62,424 nt of DNA from Bacillota bacterium. GTDB lineage: Bacteria > Bacillota > Clostridia > Lachnospirales > Lachnospiraceae. The notes beneath the pieces were generated by a model. It saw only the letters and a program-made list of their open reading frames with translations, was not told where the DNA came from and ran no database searches. This document shows, in pieces, positions 34,936-44,386 of this stretch; position 1 is the first letter of the stretch; each line of letters opens with the position of its first letter. The position numbers and the translations under genes are program-made. The stretch spans positions 1-62,424 of the forward strand of contig JAEWJZ010000002.1 of assembly GCA_023386315.1 (NCBI GenBank). Reading direction: 5' to 3'.

Positions 34936-36925
34936 TGACAGCAGAATGATCCGTGTTGCATTTGTTGGTAATCCAAACTGCGGAAAGACAACCTTATTTA
35001 ACGCTTTTACCGGCGCAAGGCTGAAAGTGGCAAACTGGCCGGGTGTTACGGTAGAGCGCGTGGAAGGTGAGACCAGCTACAAAGGCCAGTCCATACGGGT
35101 GATTGATACACCTGGAATTTACAGTCTGACCAGCTATACAATAGAAGAGATTGTTACAAGAAAGTGTCTGGAAGATGAATCGGTTGACGTGATTATTAAC
35201 GTTGTGGATGCTTCCTCTCTGGAGCGGAATTTATATTTGACACTTCAGCTTCTGGAACTGAAGAAGCCTGTCATTCTGGCACTTAACATGATGGATATTG
35301 TGGAAGACAGAGGCATGGAGATTGATCTTCACCGCCTGCCGGAGATGCTTTCGAATATTCCGGTAGTACCGGTATCTGCAAGGAAGCGGACCGGTCTTGA
35401 TGTGCTTATGCATGCAGTTGTTCATCATTATGAGGAAGGACCCCAGGGGGTTGTGGTTACGTACTCGCCCCGGATTGAGAACAAGATATCCAAAGTGGAG
35501 ACAGTGCTGAAAGCCCATTATGGAAAGCTTGGGAATCTAAGGTGGCATGCGATCAAGTTTCTGGAATATGATGAAGAGGTTGCAAATGATCATCCGGTTG
35601 ATTTAAGCAATATTATCGACCATAACTATGAAAAAGAGATTATTAATGAGAAATATGATTATATAGAAGGTGTTATCCATGAGTGTCTTGTAAACAAAGA
35701 ACAGAAGGCGGCAATGACGGATAAGATTGATGCTTATTTAACCCATCCGTTCTGGGGAGTTCCTCTGTTTCTTGGTATTATGGCCCTGGTGTTTTTTCTG
35801 ACGTTTACAGTGGGAGATTTCTTAAAGGGATATTTTGAGATTGCACTGGACCATTTATCTGCGTTTATGTATCAGCTGATGACAGTGATCCATGCGGCTG
35901 ACTGGATCACTTCTCTGGTAGTGGATGGAATTGTTGCAGGTGTAGGCGGAATCCTCACGTTTCTGCCTAATATTTTCATTCTGTTTCTCGCACTGGCTTT
36001 TCTGGAAGACAGCGGTTATATGGCGAGAGTTGCTTATGTTATGAATGAAATTATGGGGAGAGTGGGACTTTCCGGCAAAGCGTTTCTACCTATGCTTTTA
36101 GGATTTGGCTGTACGGTGCCGGCTGTGATGGCTGCAAGAGCGCTGCCCAGTGAAAGGGACAGGCGAAGGACGATACTCATCACACCTTTTATGTCCTGCT
36201 CTGCCAGACTTCCCATTTACGTCTTATTTTCGGAGATGTTTTTTCCGGAACATGCGCTGATTGCAGCATATTCTTTGTATTTAATCGGACTTCTGGTTGC
36301 AATTATAATTGCTCATGTGACTCATAAGATGATAAAATCGCAGGAAGAGGATACACTTTTAATTGAACTGCCGGAATATAAAACACCCAATGCAAGAACC
36401 GTTGCCATCTATGTCTGGGATAAAGTTAAGGATTATCTTGGGAAAGCGGGTACTACCATATTTCTGGCTTCCATCGTACTCTGGTTTGTATTAAATACCG
36501 GATTAAACGGATTTGTCACAGATGTCTCACAAAGCTTTGCAGCGATGATCGGCAGAGTTTTAATTCCGGTTCTTACTCCTGCAGGACTTGGAGACTGGAG
36601 AATAGCAGTTGCTCTTATCTCCGGGTTATCCGCAAAGGAAGTGGTTGTCTCCAGCTTTTCCGTACTATTTGGAATCAGCAATATTAATTCGGCAGCAGGA
36701 ATGGGTGAATTGTCCGGATTACTTGGAAGTGTGGGGTTTGGCGGTGTGAATGCATATGCACTGATGATTTTCTGTCTTCTTTATTCCCCGTGCATTGCCG
36801 CAGTTGCTACCATAAAGAAAGAAACCGGCTCCCTGAGATGGACTCTTGGAATGGTATTTTTTCAGCTGGCAGTTGCCTGGATATTTGCTGTTATGGTGTA
36901 TCAGATTGGAAGTTTGATTTTTTAA
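34928..36925 (+). CDS. feoB: Ferrous iron transporter FeoB
   Basis: The protein has 665 residues. The N-terminal GTPase has G1 GNPNCGKTT, G2 WPGVTVE, G3 DTPGIYSL and G4 LNMMDIVE. The C-terminal membrane part has two Gate motifs with GFGCTVPAVMAAR and MSCSARLP. It imports Fe2+ under anaerobic or low-iron conditions. It is cotranscribed with feoA under the Fur-type promoter. Confidence 0.98.
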   Translation: MSDDSRMIRVAFVGNPNCGKTTLFNAFTGARLKVANWPGVTVERVEGETSYKGQSIRVIDTPGIYSLTSYTIEEIVTRKCLEDESVDVIINVVDASSLERNLYLTLQLLELKKPVILALNMMDIVEDRGMEIDLHRLPEMLSNIPVVPVSARKRTGLDVLMHAVVHHYEEGPQGVVVTYSPRIENKISKVETVLKAHYGKLGNLRWHAIKFLEYDEEVANDHPVDLSNIIDHNYEKEIINEKYDYIEGVIHECLVNKEQKAAMTDKIDAYLTHPFWGVPLFLGIMALVFFLTFTVGDFLKGYFEIALDHLSAFMYQLMTVIHAADWITSLVVDGIVAGVGGILTFLPNIFILFLALAFLEDSGYMARVAYVMNEIMGRVGLSGKAFLPMLLGFGCTVPAVMAARALPSERDRRRTILITPFMSCSARLPIYVLFSEMFFPEHALIAAYSLYLIGLLVAIIIAHVTHKMIKSQEEDTLLIELPEYKTPNARTVAIYVWDKVKDYLGKAGTTIFLASIVLWFVLNTGLNGFVTDVSQSFAAMIGRVLIPVLTPAGLGDWRIAVALISGLSAKEVVVSSFSVLFGISNINSAAGMGELSGLLGSVGFGGVNAYALMIFCLLYSPCIAAVATIKKETGSLRWTLGMVFFQLAVAWIFAVMVYQIGSLIF

Positions 36926-36944
36926 TTGGATAGAGGATAAACCG

Positions 36945-37724
36945 ATGAATGATAAACTGCTTGTGGAAACTGCAGTTCTGGCAGGTGAGATTATGTTGAT
37001 AAGTGGTGCGGAAATCTTCCGTGTGGAAGATACCATTGACCACATTTTGAGAAAAGCAGGCCGGGATACGGCAGAAGCGATTGTCTTTTCCACAGGCATT
37101 TTTGCATCCTTAAATGATCCCTCAATTGAGGCTATTACGGTGGCAAGAAGGGTGAATGTAAGAAGTACCAATTTAAACAGGGTTTATCTGGTGAACGATG
37201 TATCCAGAAAGCTTTGTGCTGATCTTATGACAGTGGAAGAGGCATATGAGAGACTGAAAGAGATCCGGGGGACAGTGCAGTTTCATAAAAGGCTTAAGGA
37301 TATGGGCTTTATGGGGGTAGCTGTATTTTTCACACTTCTTCTTGGCGGAAACGCAAGGGACTGTCTGGCAGCTGCTGTAACCGGAGCTGTATTAGCGGGG
37401 GCCATGGAGGCCTCTGTAAGGATTCGTTTAAATGATTTCTGCGCAAATGCGTTCTGCGCTTTTCTAATTGCTTTAACCACACTTTTTCTTGAACGGTGGG
37501 GATTGCCCGGTATAAAAAGTGACATTATTATAATCGGTGCCATCATGCCGCTGGTGCCGGGAGTGATCTTTACGACAGCAATCCGTGATACGTTAAACGG
37601 TGATTATGCATCGGGTACAGCAAGAATTGTGGAAGCAGTGGTGATTGCTCTGGCGGTAGCGGCCGGAGTGGGAGCTGGTATGGGATTGTATCAATGGCTG
37701 ACCGGAGGTAATCTGATATGGTGA
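36945..37724 (+). CDS. Threonine/serine exporter family, N-terminal half (ThrE-like, YjjP type)
   Basis: The protein has 259 residues. A soluble N-terminal part starts ETAVLAGEIMLISGAEIFRVEDTI, typical of the ThrE PF06738 domain. Five hydrophobic helices follow from ~residue 118. It overlaps the next gene by 7 bp. The two halves, fused in Corynebacterium ThrE, are separate here. They are presumed to export threonine/serine or small organic acids. Confidence 0.9.
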   Translation: MNDKLLVETAVLAGEIMLISGAEIFRVEDTIDHILRKAGRDTAEAIVFSTGIFASLNDPSIEAITVARRVNVRSTNLNRVYLVNDVSRKLCADLMTVEEAYERLKEIRGTVQFHKRLKDMGFMGVAVFFTLLLGGNARDCLAAAVTGAVLAGAMEASVRIRLNDFCANAFCAFLIALTTLFLERWGLPGIKSDIIIIGAIMPLVPGVIFTTAIRDTLNGDYASGTARIVEAVVIALAVAAGVGAGMGLYQWLTGGNLIW

Positions 37725-38137
37725 TTCAGACAGTTGGAGCATTTTTTGCAGTGATCAGCTTTTCCCTGATACTGGAGCTTCCCAAAAAGTATCTGGCTTT
37801 ATCAGGCGCAATCGGAGCCGTGGGCTGGCTGGTGTACCTTCTTGTACAGGCCGCAGCCGGTTCGGTCATAGCTGCGGCCTTTTTATCTACTCTTTTGGTG
37901 GCGCTGTTCAGCCATATTGCAGCCAGGGTATGTAAAGCACCGGTCACCGTGTTTTTGGTCGCCGGGATTCTTCCTTCGGTGCCCGGTGCGTCCATTTACC
38001 GAAGCGTATCCTATGTAATCAGTAACGACCCGGTGCTTTCCAGCCATTATCTGGTGGAGACGCTTCAGATTTCAGGTGCCATTGCCATGGCAATTTTTAT
38101 TATGGATTCATTGTTCCGATTGGGAAAGAAGAAGTAA
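37718..38137 (+). CDS. Threonine/serine exporter family, C-terminal half (YjjB type)
   Basis: The protein has 139 residues, nearly all membrane helices (four). The LVAGILPSVPGASIYRSV motif is typical of the ThrE C-terminal domain. It forms a two-part exporter with the preceding gene. Its last 38 bp overlap the 3' end of the convergent DUF5688 gene. Confidence 0.9.
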   Translation: MVIQTVGAFFAVISFSLILELPKKYLALSGAIGAVGWLVYLLVQAAAGSVIAAAFLSTLLVALFSHIAARVCKAPVTVFLVAGILPSVPGASIYRSVSYVISNDPVLSSHYLVETLQISGAIAMAIFIMDSLFRLGKKK

Positions 38138-39065
38138 AAGCAATAGACAGATGATCCTGTGATTTGGAATAGTGATAGATATGATTGGAGAGACGGTCTT
38201 CCATTGCAACCTCTTCCTGGTTGATGGAAAAGACGGTTTGTGCCAGTTCCTCATAGGATATCTGGCTGCTGTATGGGATTATTAAGACTTCGTGAATGCT
38301 GGATGGCAGAATAATTAAATCGCCGTCTGTGTTTTCTGCGAAGTCTTTTAATATGCCTTCATAGAACATGCAGGCTGCTCCATGGGCACCAAAGGTATTG
38401 GTGAGGACATACATGGGAGGGGACAAGGGCGAGGGTTCAAATAACCCGGCCCAGTCCTCTTCTTTTATTTCTGTGTCTGAAGCCTTCATGGTGATCTCCT
38501 TTATCACATCCACAAGAGAATTGATTTGGGCGGGAAATAAGCGGGGAGTGTTGGATTTGGCAGCCAGGTATAAATCTTCGGTGGATAAGTTCCATAATTT
38601 CTGATGGGAATTGTGGATAAGAGCTGTAAGAAGCTGATCGTCACTTTTGTTCAGAGACAGGCAGAAGATCAGTGATAAATCCAGATCTGGAAAAGATAAG
38701 TGGGGGAGATCCAAAAGAAGGGGGCGATTGGCGGATTCATTGATGAGGCGGAAAATAATCCGGTCTGTTAAAGGGATTTCTGAATGGAGTTCTTCTATAA
38801 AACTTTCCTCGGGTAAATGATGAGTCTCGTATAATTCCATAATCTCATCAATAATTTGCGGCAGGGGTTTTCCTTTTTTGTATGTATCATAGAAAGTCTG
38901 AAGATAAATAGCCGGAGCCGTGTGTTCCTGCGCTTTTCCGATACAGATGCCGTCAAGAGTCAGTCCGTTGTTCTTTGTAACAGCCTGAAATGACAGGCAG
39001 TAGCCAGAGCCTAAACGCTCTTCCAGCGAGTCCTTTACTGCTTTTTGAAATTGTTCGTATACCAT
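38100..39065 (-). CDS. DUF5688 family protein
   Basis: The protein has 321 residues from MVYEQFQKAVKD, with AAGGAGG upstream on the minus strand; codons further upstream lack a ribosome site. The N-terminus (EERLGSGYCLSFQAVTKNNGLTLDGICI) is characteristic of the DUF5688 family of Lachnospiraceae, whose function is unknown. There is no signal peptide or membrane segment. Its stop lies 38 bp inside the opposite-strand thrE gene. Confidence 0.85.
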   Translation of the reverse strand: MVYEQFQKAVKDSLEERLGSGYCLSFQAVTKNNGLTLDGICIGKAQEHTAPAIYLQTFYDTYKKGKPLPQIIDEIMELYETHHLPEESFIEELHSEIPLTDRIIFRLINESANRPLLLDLPHLSFPDLDLSLIFCLSLNKSDDQLLTALIHNSHQKLWNLSTEDLYLAAKSNTPRLFPAQINSLVDVIKEITMKASDTEIKEEDWAGLFEPSPLSPPMYVLTNTFGAHGAACMFYEGILKDFAENTDGDLIILPSSIHEVLIIPYSSQISYEELAQTVFSINQEEVAMEDRLSNHIYHYSKSQDHLSIAFTSSFPIGTMNP

Positions 39066-39324
39066 ATGTATACCTCCTTGGATTTGATTTATGTAAATCG
39101 CCTGATGCGATATACAGCAGTTGAAAAATGGGATTAAAAATGATGAATAGAAATGCAGACAGGTAAGCAATAAAATTAAATCCATTATACCCTAAGTGAT
39201 AAAAAATGACAATATGTTTAGACATATTTGGAATTTTGTCGAAAAATCATTCAACTTAAACAGATTGTATAATTACAAAAGTGGAAATTGGTATTATTGT
39301 ATACACTGAAAAGACGAAAAAAGG

Positions 39325-41631
39325 GTGAGGACAGTGAAAACAAAAGAAAAAAACAAACAGATTCATGAAAGCAGGCCGAAAAAAAGACATTCAGGACTCA
39401 TTGAGCTGATCGTTAAGAACGGCAGACGAATAGAAAAGTTCTTTGCACTGGCAGTGATTATATCTGCTGTCTGCGCCTGCTTTATTCACGTCAATTATGA
39501 TTTAAGCGAATACCTTCCGGATTGGGCTCCTGCTAAAAAAGGGCTTAATGTAATGGAAGAAGAATTTGGTTATCCTGGTACGGCAAGGGTGATGGTTGGA
39601 CCGGTTACGCTGTACGAAGCGAAGGCCTACAAAGACCGGATTGCAGCGATAGACGGCGTGGATATGGTGATGTGGGCTGATACCACCACCGATGTTTATA
39701 AAGCAAATATTTTTATTAATTACGATGATATCCAGGACTACTATAAAGACAATTATGCTGTCATGGATATTATATTTAAAGAAGGCGATTCCAGCAGTCT
39801 TACGAAATCGGCCATCAGACAGATGCAGAAGATGACAGGTGACAAAGGCTATTTTATGGGATCTGCGGTTCAGAATAAATCATTAAATGAAACTCTTACC
39901 AGGGAGATCAGCATTGCCATGGCAATGGGAGTAATCATGATTGCACTGGTTCTCTGTGCAACAACGACCTCATGGTTTGAACCATTTCTCTTTTTGATGA
40001 TTATGGGTATCGCAATTATCATTAATATGGGAACCAACCTGGTTATAGGTACGATTTCATTTATTACGTTCAGCGTGGCTGCGATCTTACAGCTGGCGGT
40101 AGCCATGGATTATTCGGTTTTCCTTCTGGACAGTTTTACAAAGGAACGGGAAAAAGGGGATGATCCGGTGACAGCGATTACCAATGCACTTCACAAATCC
40201 ATTCCCTCTATTCTTGCAAGCGGGGCAACAACAATTATCGGTTTCCTGGTTCTGATGCTGATGCGTTTCTCCATTGGACGGGATTTGGGATTTGTACTTG
40301 CAAAGGGAATTGTAATCAGTCTTGTAACCGTGCTGTTTTTAATGCCATCTCTTTTGCTTCGCTGGGGAGACAGAATCAAAAAGACAGAGCACCGTTCTTT
40401 TATGCCGTCGTTTCATGGACTTGGTATTCTTGTACATAAAGTGCGTTATGGCGTTCTGATTGCAATAGCACTTCTTATAATACCGGCTTTTATAGCCCAG
40501 AATATGAATGCATTTACGTTCGGTAACGGCGCACTTGGATCCAGTCCCGGTACCAGGGTATACCATGATGAGCAGCAGATTAACAGCCGTTTTGGAAAGA
40601 GTAATTTAATCCTTGCAGTGGTTCCAAATACCAATATGGTAACGGAAAAGAATTTAACAGATGAACTGAAGGATCTTGACTATGTGAGATCTGCCACATC
40701 TCTGGCAGGCACCTTACCAGATGGAATTCCGGAAACGATTATACCAAAAAGCATCACCAGCCTGATGCATACGAAAGATTACAGCAGAATCATGATCTAT
40801 GTAAAATCTTCCGATGAAAGTGATTTTGCATTCCAGTGTTCGGATGAGATCAGTGCAGTCGTAAATAAGTATTATCCGGAAGGAGCATATATAACAGGGG
40901 TAATCCCATCTACCCAGAATATCAAGTCAATCATCACGGAAGATTATAACTTTGTAAATATTCTTTCCATACTGGGAGTGGGCCTTGTGGTCATGTTTAC
41001 CTTCAGGTCTCTGATTATACCTGTTATTGTTTTGATTCCCATTGAAGTAGCCGTATTTTTCAACTTTGCAATTCCTTATTTTACAGGAGAGGATATTTTG
41101 TATCTGGGATATATCATCGTCAGCTGCCTTCAGCTGGGAGCAACGGTGGATTATTCCATTCTGATGACCAATAACTATATGGATATGAAGAAAAAGTATC
41201 CGGAAAAGGCAAGAGCCATTAAGCACACCGTATCCAAAAGTGCGCTTTCCATTCTGACTTCAGGAACGATATTAACCATCGTAGGGTACGGTTTATATTT
41301 TATTTCTTCCGTATCTGCGATCGCAGGTCTTGGGCATTTAATTGGCCGGGGAGCTTTTATCAGTGTAATCATGGTATTGTTTTTGTTACCGGTTCTTCTT
41401 ACACTGGCAGATCCTGTGTTAATGTGGGAGGAAGGAAAGAAGCAGAAGATGATTGCTGCCCATTTAGCTGTTATTGAAAAGAAAAAAGCGTTTAAGGCGG
41501 ACATGATACAAAAGAGGAAAGAAAAATTAGAACAGAAGAACGCAAAAGCCGGTGATAAAGAGAGTGGGCAGGATAGAAAGACAGAAGATAAAAAGCAGGA
41601 AAAGGAGGAAGTGAAAAGCGATGAAGAGTAA
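39325..41631 (+). CDS. MMPL/RND-superfamily transporter
   Basis: The protein has 768 residues with the two-fold RND plan. It has a first helix at ~35-55, an extracellular loop (~56-195), helices ~196-345, a second loop (~390-530) and helices ~535-690, ending in a charged Lys/Glu-rich cytoplasmic tail (~690-768). AVAMDYSVFLLDSF and ATVDYSILMTNNY are the paired helix-4/helix-10 Asp motifs of MMPL proteins that carry protons. The substrate is unknown (lipids and hydrophobic molecules in relatives). The start is GTG 39325 (or GTG 39334). It overlaps the next gene by 11 bp. Confidence 0.9.
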   Translation: MRTVKTKEKNKQIHESRPKKRHSGLIELIVKNGRRIEKFFALAVIISAVCACFIHVNYDLSEYLPDWAPAKKGLNVMEEEFGYPGTARVMVGPVTLYEAKAYKDRIAAIDGVDMVMWADTTTDVYKANIFINYDDIQDYYKDNYAVMDIIFKEGDSSSLTKSAIRQMQKMTGDKGYFMGSAVQNKSLNETLTREISIAMAMGVIMIALVLCATTTSWFEPFLFLMIMGIAIIINMGTNLVIGTISFITFSVAAILQLAVAMDYSVFLLDSFTKEREKGDDPVTAITNALHKSIPSILASGATTIIGFLVLMLMRFSIGRDLGFVLAKGIVISLVTVLFLMPSLLLRWGDRIKKTEHRSFMPSFHGLGILVHKVRYGVLIAIALLIIPAFIAQNMNAFTFGNGALGSSPGTRVYHDEQQINSRFGKSNLILAVVPNTNMVTEKNLTDELKDLDYVRSATSLAGTLPDGIPETIIPKSITSLMHTKDYSRIMIYVKSSDESDFAFQCSDEISAVVNKYYPEGAYITGVIPSTQNIKSIITEDYNFVNILSILGVGLVVMFTFRSLIIPVIVLIPIEVAVFFNFAIPYFTGEDILYLGYIIVSCLQLGATVDYSILMTNNYMDMKKKYPEKARAIKHTVSKSALSILTSGTILTIVGYGLYFISSVSAIAGLGHLIGRGAFISVIMVLFLLPVLLTLADPVLMWEEGKKQKMIAAHLAVIEKKKAFKADMIQKRKEKLEQKNAKAGDKESGQDRKTEDKKQEKEEVKSDEE

Positions 41632-43738
41632 ATGGAGCACAGCATATCGGCTGACGGCAGCGGCATTAATCACTTCAATGATCAGTATAAACATGGCGGG
41701 AAATAGTTACGCTGGTCCGCCAGCCGTTTCCACTGATGAAACTCTTTATGTAAATCTGGATTATTACGGAAAAGAGACAGACAGCAGTGTGGTAAAAGGA
41801 GTGACACTAAACGGAATTCGTACCTTTTCTGATTATGGAACTTATAATGATATTACCAATATGTCAAATTACGCCAAGCCTGCTATTGACGGAGACACAG
41901 TGACCTGGCAGCTTCCAGAGGATGCCAAAGACCGTTTTTATTATGAATGTCAATTAAACAACGGCGAAGTAGTTCTTCCCTGGGATTTTGATATTTCTTA
42001 TAAATTAAACGGTGTACCGAAGGAAGCCAGGGACCTGCTGCATGCGGACGGACTTGTAGAGATAGATGTTCACTGCATTCCCAATAAGAATGCCAATATG
42101 TATTATCAGAACAACATGCTTTTACAGGTTGCAACTATGGTAGATATGGAAGATGTTAATTCTGTTGAAGCGCCAGGAGCGCAGATCCAGTCCATTGGTA
42201 CTTATAAAGCTGTTCTGTTTGCGGCAGTACCAGGTCAGGAAAAAACATTTCATATTGAAATAAGTTCCCATGATTTTGAATCCAGCGGGATTATTATGAT
42301 GATGGTTCCCGGAACTCTGGATCAGATCAGTGATATTGCCGATGTGAAAGAAGCAAAGGATACATTTAAGGATTCCACAGATGAATTATTAGATGGTATG
42401 AATGAAATGCTTGATACGCTACACAACATCAGTGATGGTATGAATGTTACGAAAAAAGGACTCAGCCAGCTGCAGGGTGCAAGAGAAAACTTTGATGCAT
42501 CAAAAGACGAGATAATCTCCAATACAGATGCCAGCATAGATGGTCTGGAGGCTGCAAATCAGAAGATCAGCCAGCTTGCACCGGACATTATGGCTAATAA
42601 GCAGGGACTTGATGATGTGAATAACAAAGTGAATACTCTGGTGGAAACACTTCAGGATTCCGGAGAAGACTTCTATAATTTATCCTCATCTTTAAGAGAT
42701 TTAAAAGATTCCCTGGGTGATCTGCAAAACGGTCTGGAGGAATCTGATGCGAACCAGATCACAGATGAAATCAAAGAAATTGAGCAGCAGCTGGATGGAA
42801 TTCAGGCTGTTTTAAAAAAGCTTGGTTCAACTGCGTCTCCATCCCAGGCGTTAAGTGAGGATGATTTAAAAAAGCAGGCAGAGAGTATGCAGCAGCTTAT
42901 GACTGATATGAATGATGTGTTAGATGACCTGGAATTTTCACTGGGTGCAGATGCGGTAGCAAAGTTGCGCGCCCAGCTTCAATCGGTTGCAGCCACCGGA
43001 ATGAGCGATCCCAATGCCACCACGCTGATACAGACAGCGGCTGTTTTATCTAAAATCTTAAACTCCATGAACAACATCTTATCCAGTGTACGTTATACAA
43101 TTTCCGGAATTGATGTGGAAGGCGGAGTTAAGGACAGCAAGGCAGTTGTAAGCAAGCTTGCCTCCATTTCATATGATATTGATACGACTATCGGAGATGT
43201 GGTCAGTTTAAATAAAACAAAAAATGATAATAAAGCGGCCTTTGATTTAATGCTTGATGATACTGCGGCTTCTGTAGAGCAGATCAGTTCGGCCACCAAT
43301 CAGGTGATTTCCCTGTTTCGGAGTGTTCAAAATACCATAAAAAACAACCGGGGCGCAGTAGAAGGCGGCACGAAGGATACCTTAAACGGATTGATTGATA
43401 TTTTGGAAAAGGCGGCGGAAACCTCATCTACCACAAGTAAACTGAAAGGGGCGAATGAGAGCATCAGAGACAGTATGGATGAGAAGCTGGATAAGATTGC
43501 AGATGACAGTAATCTTCTGGAAATGAACTTAGATGATAAGATGGTATCCTTTACATCTGATAAGAACCCAACTCCTTCCAGTATTCAGATTATCTTAAGA
43601 TCAGAGGAAATATCGGAAGATGATGTAAATACGAATGCAGTAGATATTGAACCTGCTGCGGTAGACGTGGGAGTCTGGCAGAGAGTGAAGAATGTGTTTG
43701 CAAAGATCTGGAATGCAGTTACGGGGATTTTTAGTTAA
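41621..43738 (+). CDS. Secreted coiled-coil protein coupled to the MMPL transporter
   Basis: The protein has 705 residues; no known family recognised. A signal peptide lies at 1-~31 (cut near SYAGPP). Residues ~32-235 look beta-rich. Residues ~240-640 are mainly coiled coil with repeated D/E/L/Q patterns (MNEMLDTLHNISDGMNV, LQGARENFDASK, LRDLKDSLGDLQNGLEE). The C-terminus (WQRVKNVFAKIWNAVTGIF) is a short amphipathic helix rather than a clear membrane anchor. An 11-bp overlap with the transporter suggests a fixed complex. It could be an extracytoplasmic adaptor for the RND-type pump, comparable in layout to coiled-coil partners of other exporters. Confidence 0.75.
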   Translation: MKSKWSTAYRLTAAALITSMISINMAGNSYAGPPAVSTDETLYVNLDYYGKETDSSVVKGVTLNGIRTFSDYGTYNDITNMSNYAKPAIDGDTVTWQLPEDAKDRFYYECQLNNGEVVLPWDFDISYKLNGVPKEARDLLHADGLVEIDVHCIPNKNANMYYQNNMLLQVATMVDMEDVNSVEAPGAQIQSIGTYKAVLFAAVPGQEKTFHIEISSHDFESSGIIMMMVPGTLDQISDIADVKEAKDTFKDSTDELLDGMNEMLDTLHNISDGMNVTKKGLSQLQGARENFDASKDEIISNTDASIDGLEAANQKISQLAPDIMANKQGLDDVNNKVNTLVETLQDSGEDFYNLSSSLRDLKDSLGDLQNGLEESDANQITDEIKEIEQQLDGIQAVLKKLGSTASPSQALSEDDLKKQAESMQQLMTDMNDVLDDLEFSLGADAVAKLRAQLQSVAATGMSDPNATTLIQTAAVLSKILNSMNNILSSVRYTISGIDVEGGVKDSKAVVSKLASISYDIDTTIGDVVSLNKTKNDNKAAFDLMLDDTAASVEQISSATNQVISLFRSVQNTIKNNRGAVEGGTKDTLNGLIDILEKAAETSSTTSKLKGANESIRDSMDEKLDKIADDSNLLEMNLDDKMVSFTSDKNPTPSSIQIILRSEEISEDDVNTNAVDIEPAAVDVGVWQRVKNVFAKIWNAVTGIFS

Positions 43739-43765
43739 GAAAACAGATGAAATCTTATAATGAGA

Positions 43766-43806
43766 CGGGTGAAGATGTGGTTTTATAAATCTTCACCTGT
43801 TTTTTG
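43766..43806 (+). terminator. Intrinsic terminator after the MMPL/coiled-coil operon
   Basis: GGGTGAAGAT pairs with ATCTTCACCT, followed by GTTTTTTG. Confidence 0.82.
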
Positions 43807-43999
43807 CACGGAAAGGAGAAGATTACATTATTAGGTTATATTTTCCTGGCGAAATATGATATTATTTGTGCTTAAAAAATAGACAGAATGACACATTTTA
43901 TTAGATATATCTGTTATTTTAAGGTAATATATGGTATAATTCAATCAGATATCCATTGAACCATAGCATGATTATGATTTGTATCCTGGGGGAAAACAT

Positions 44000-44386
44000 A
44001 TGACAAATATTGTTGGGATTACAGTTTATGGAGTTTTATATTTAGTGGTTATGCTTCTGCTTTTTGTTTTATTCTTTCTTGGACGGGACTGGCTGATGCT
44101 CACCGGGCTGTCCGGCTTTTTACTCATGGGACTCATTCTGTCCATAACCGTAACCAGATATAATTATATCGATATGATACATAATAAAAATATGGTGGAG
44201 GTCAGCAGAACAGAACGTATTCCTGAGGTTGTAAAAGTAGGTAATATATACAGGAGCAACTGGAAAACGGTTCAGATTGCGTATGGTTTACCTGGAAGTG
44301 AAAAGGAGTACTATTCTGTAATGAGAAGCAGGAATGGACTGTTTGTTATTGAGGGAGGGGTATTGCATACCAGTGGGGGCGACTGA
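44000..44386 (+). CDS. Small hypothetical membrane protein
   Basis: About 128 residues starting at ATG 44000, with TGGGGGA ahead of it. Two hydrophobic helices (~4-26 and ~32-50) are followed by a polar, beta-like domain (~55-128, including GNIYRSNWKTVQIAYGLPGSEKEYY split into short strands). Family not recognised. Its stop codon TGA overlaps the apparent CTG start of the next secreted protein, so the two may form an operon. Confidence 0.75.
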   Translation: MTNIVGITVYGVLYLVVMLLLFVLFFLGRDWLMLTGLSGFLLMGLILSITVTRYNYIDMIHNKNMVEVSRTERIPEVVKVGNIYRSNWKTVQIAYGLPGSEKEYYSVMRSRNGLFVIEGGVLHTSGGD

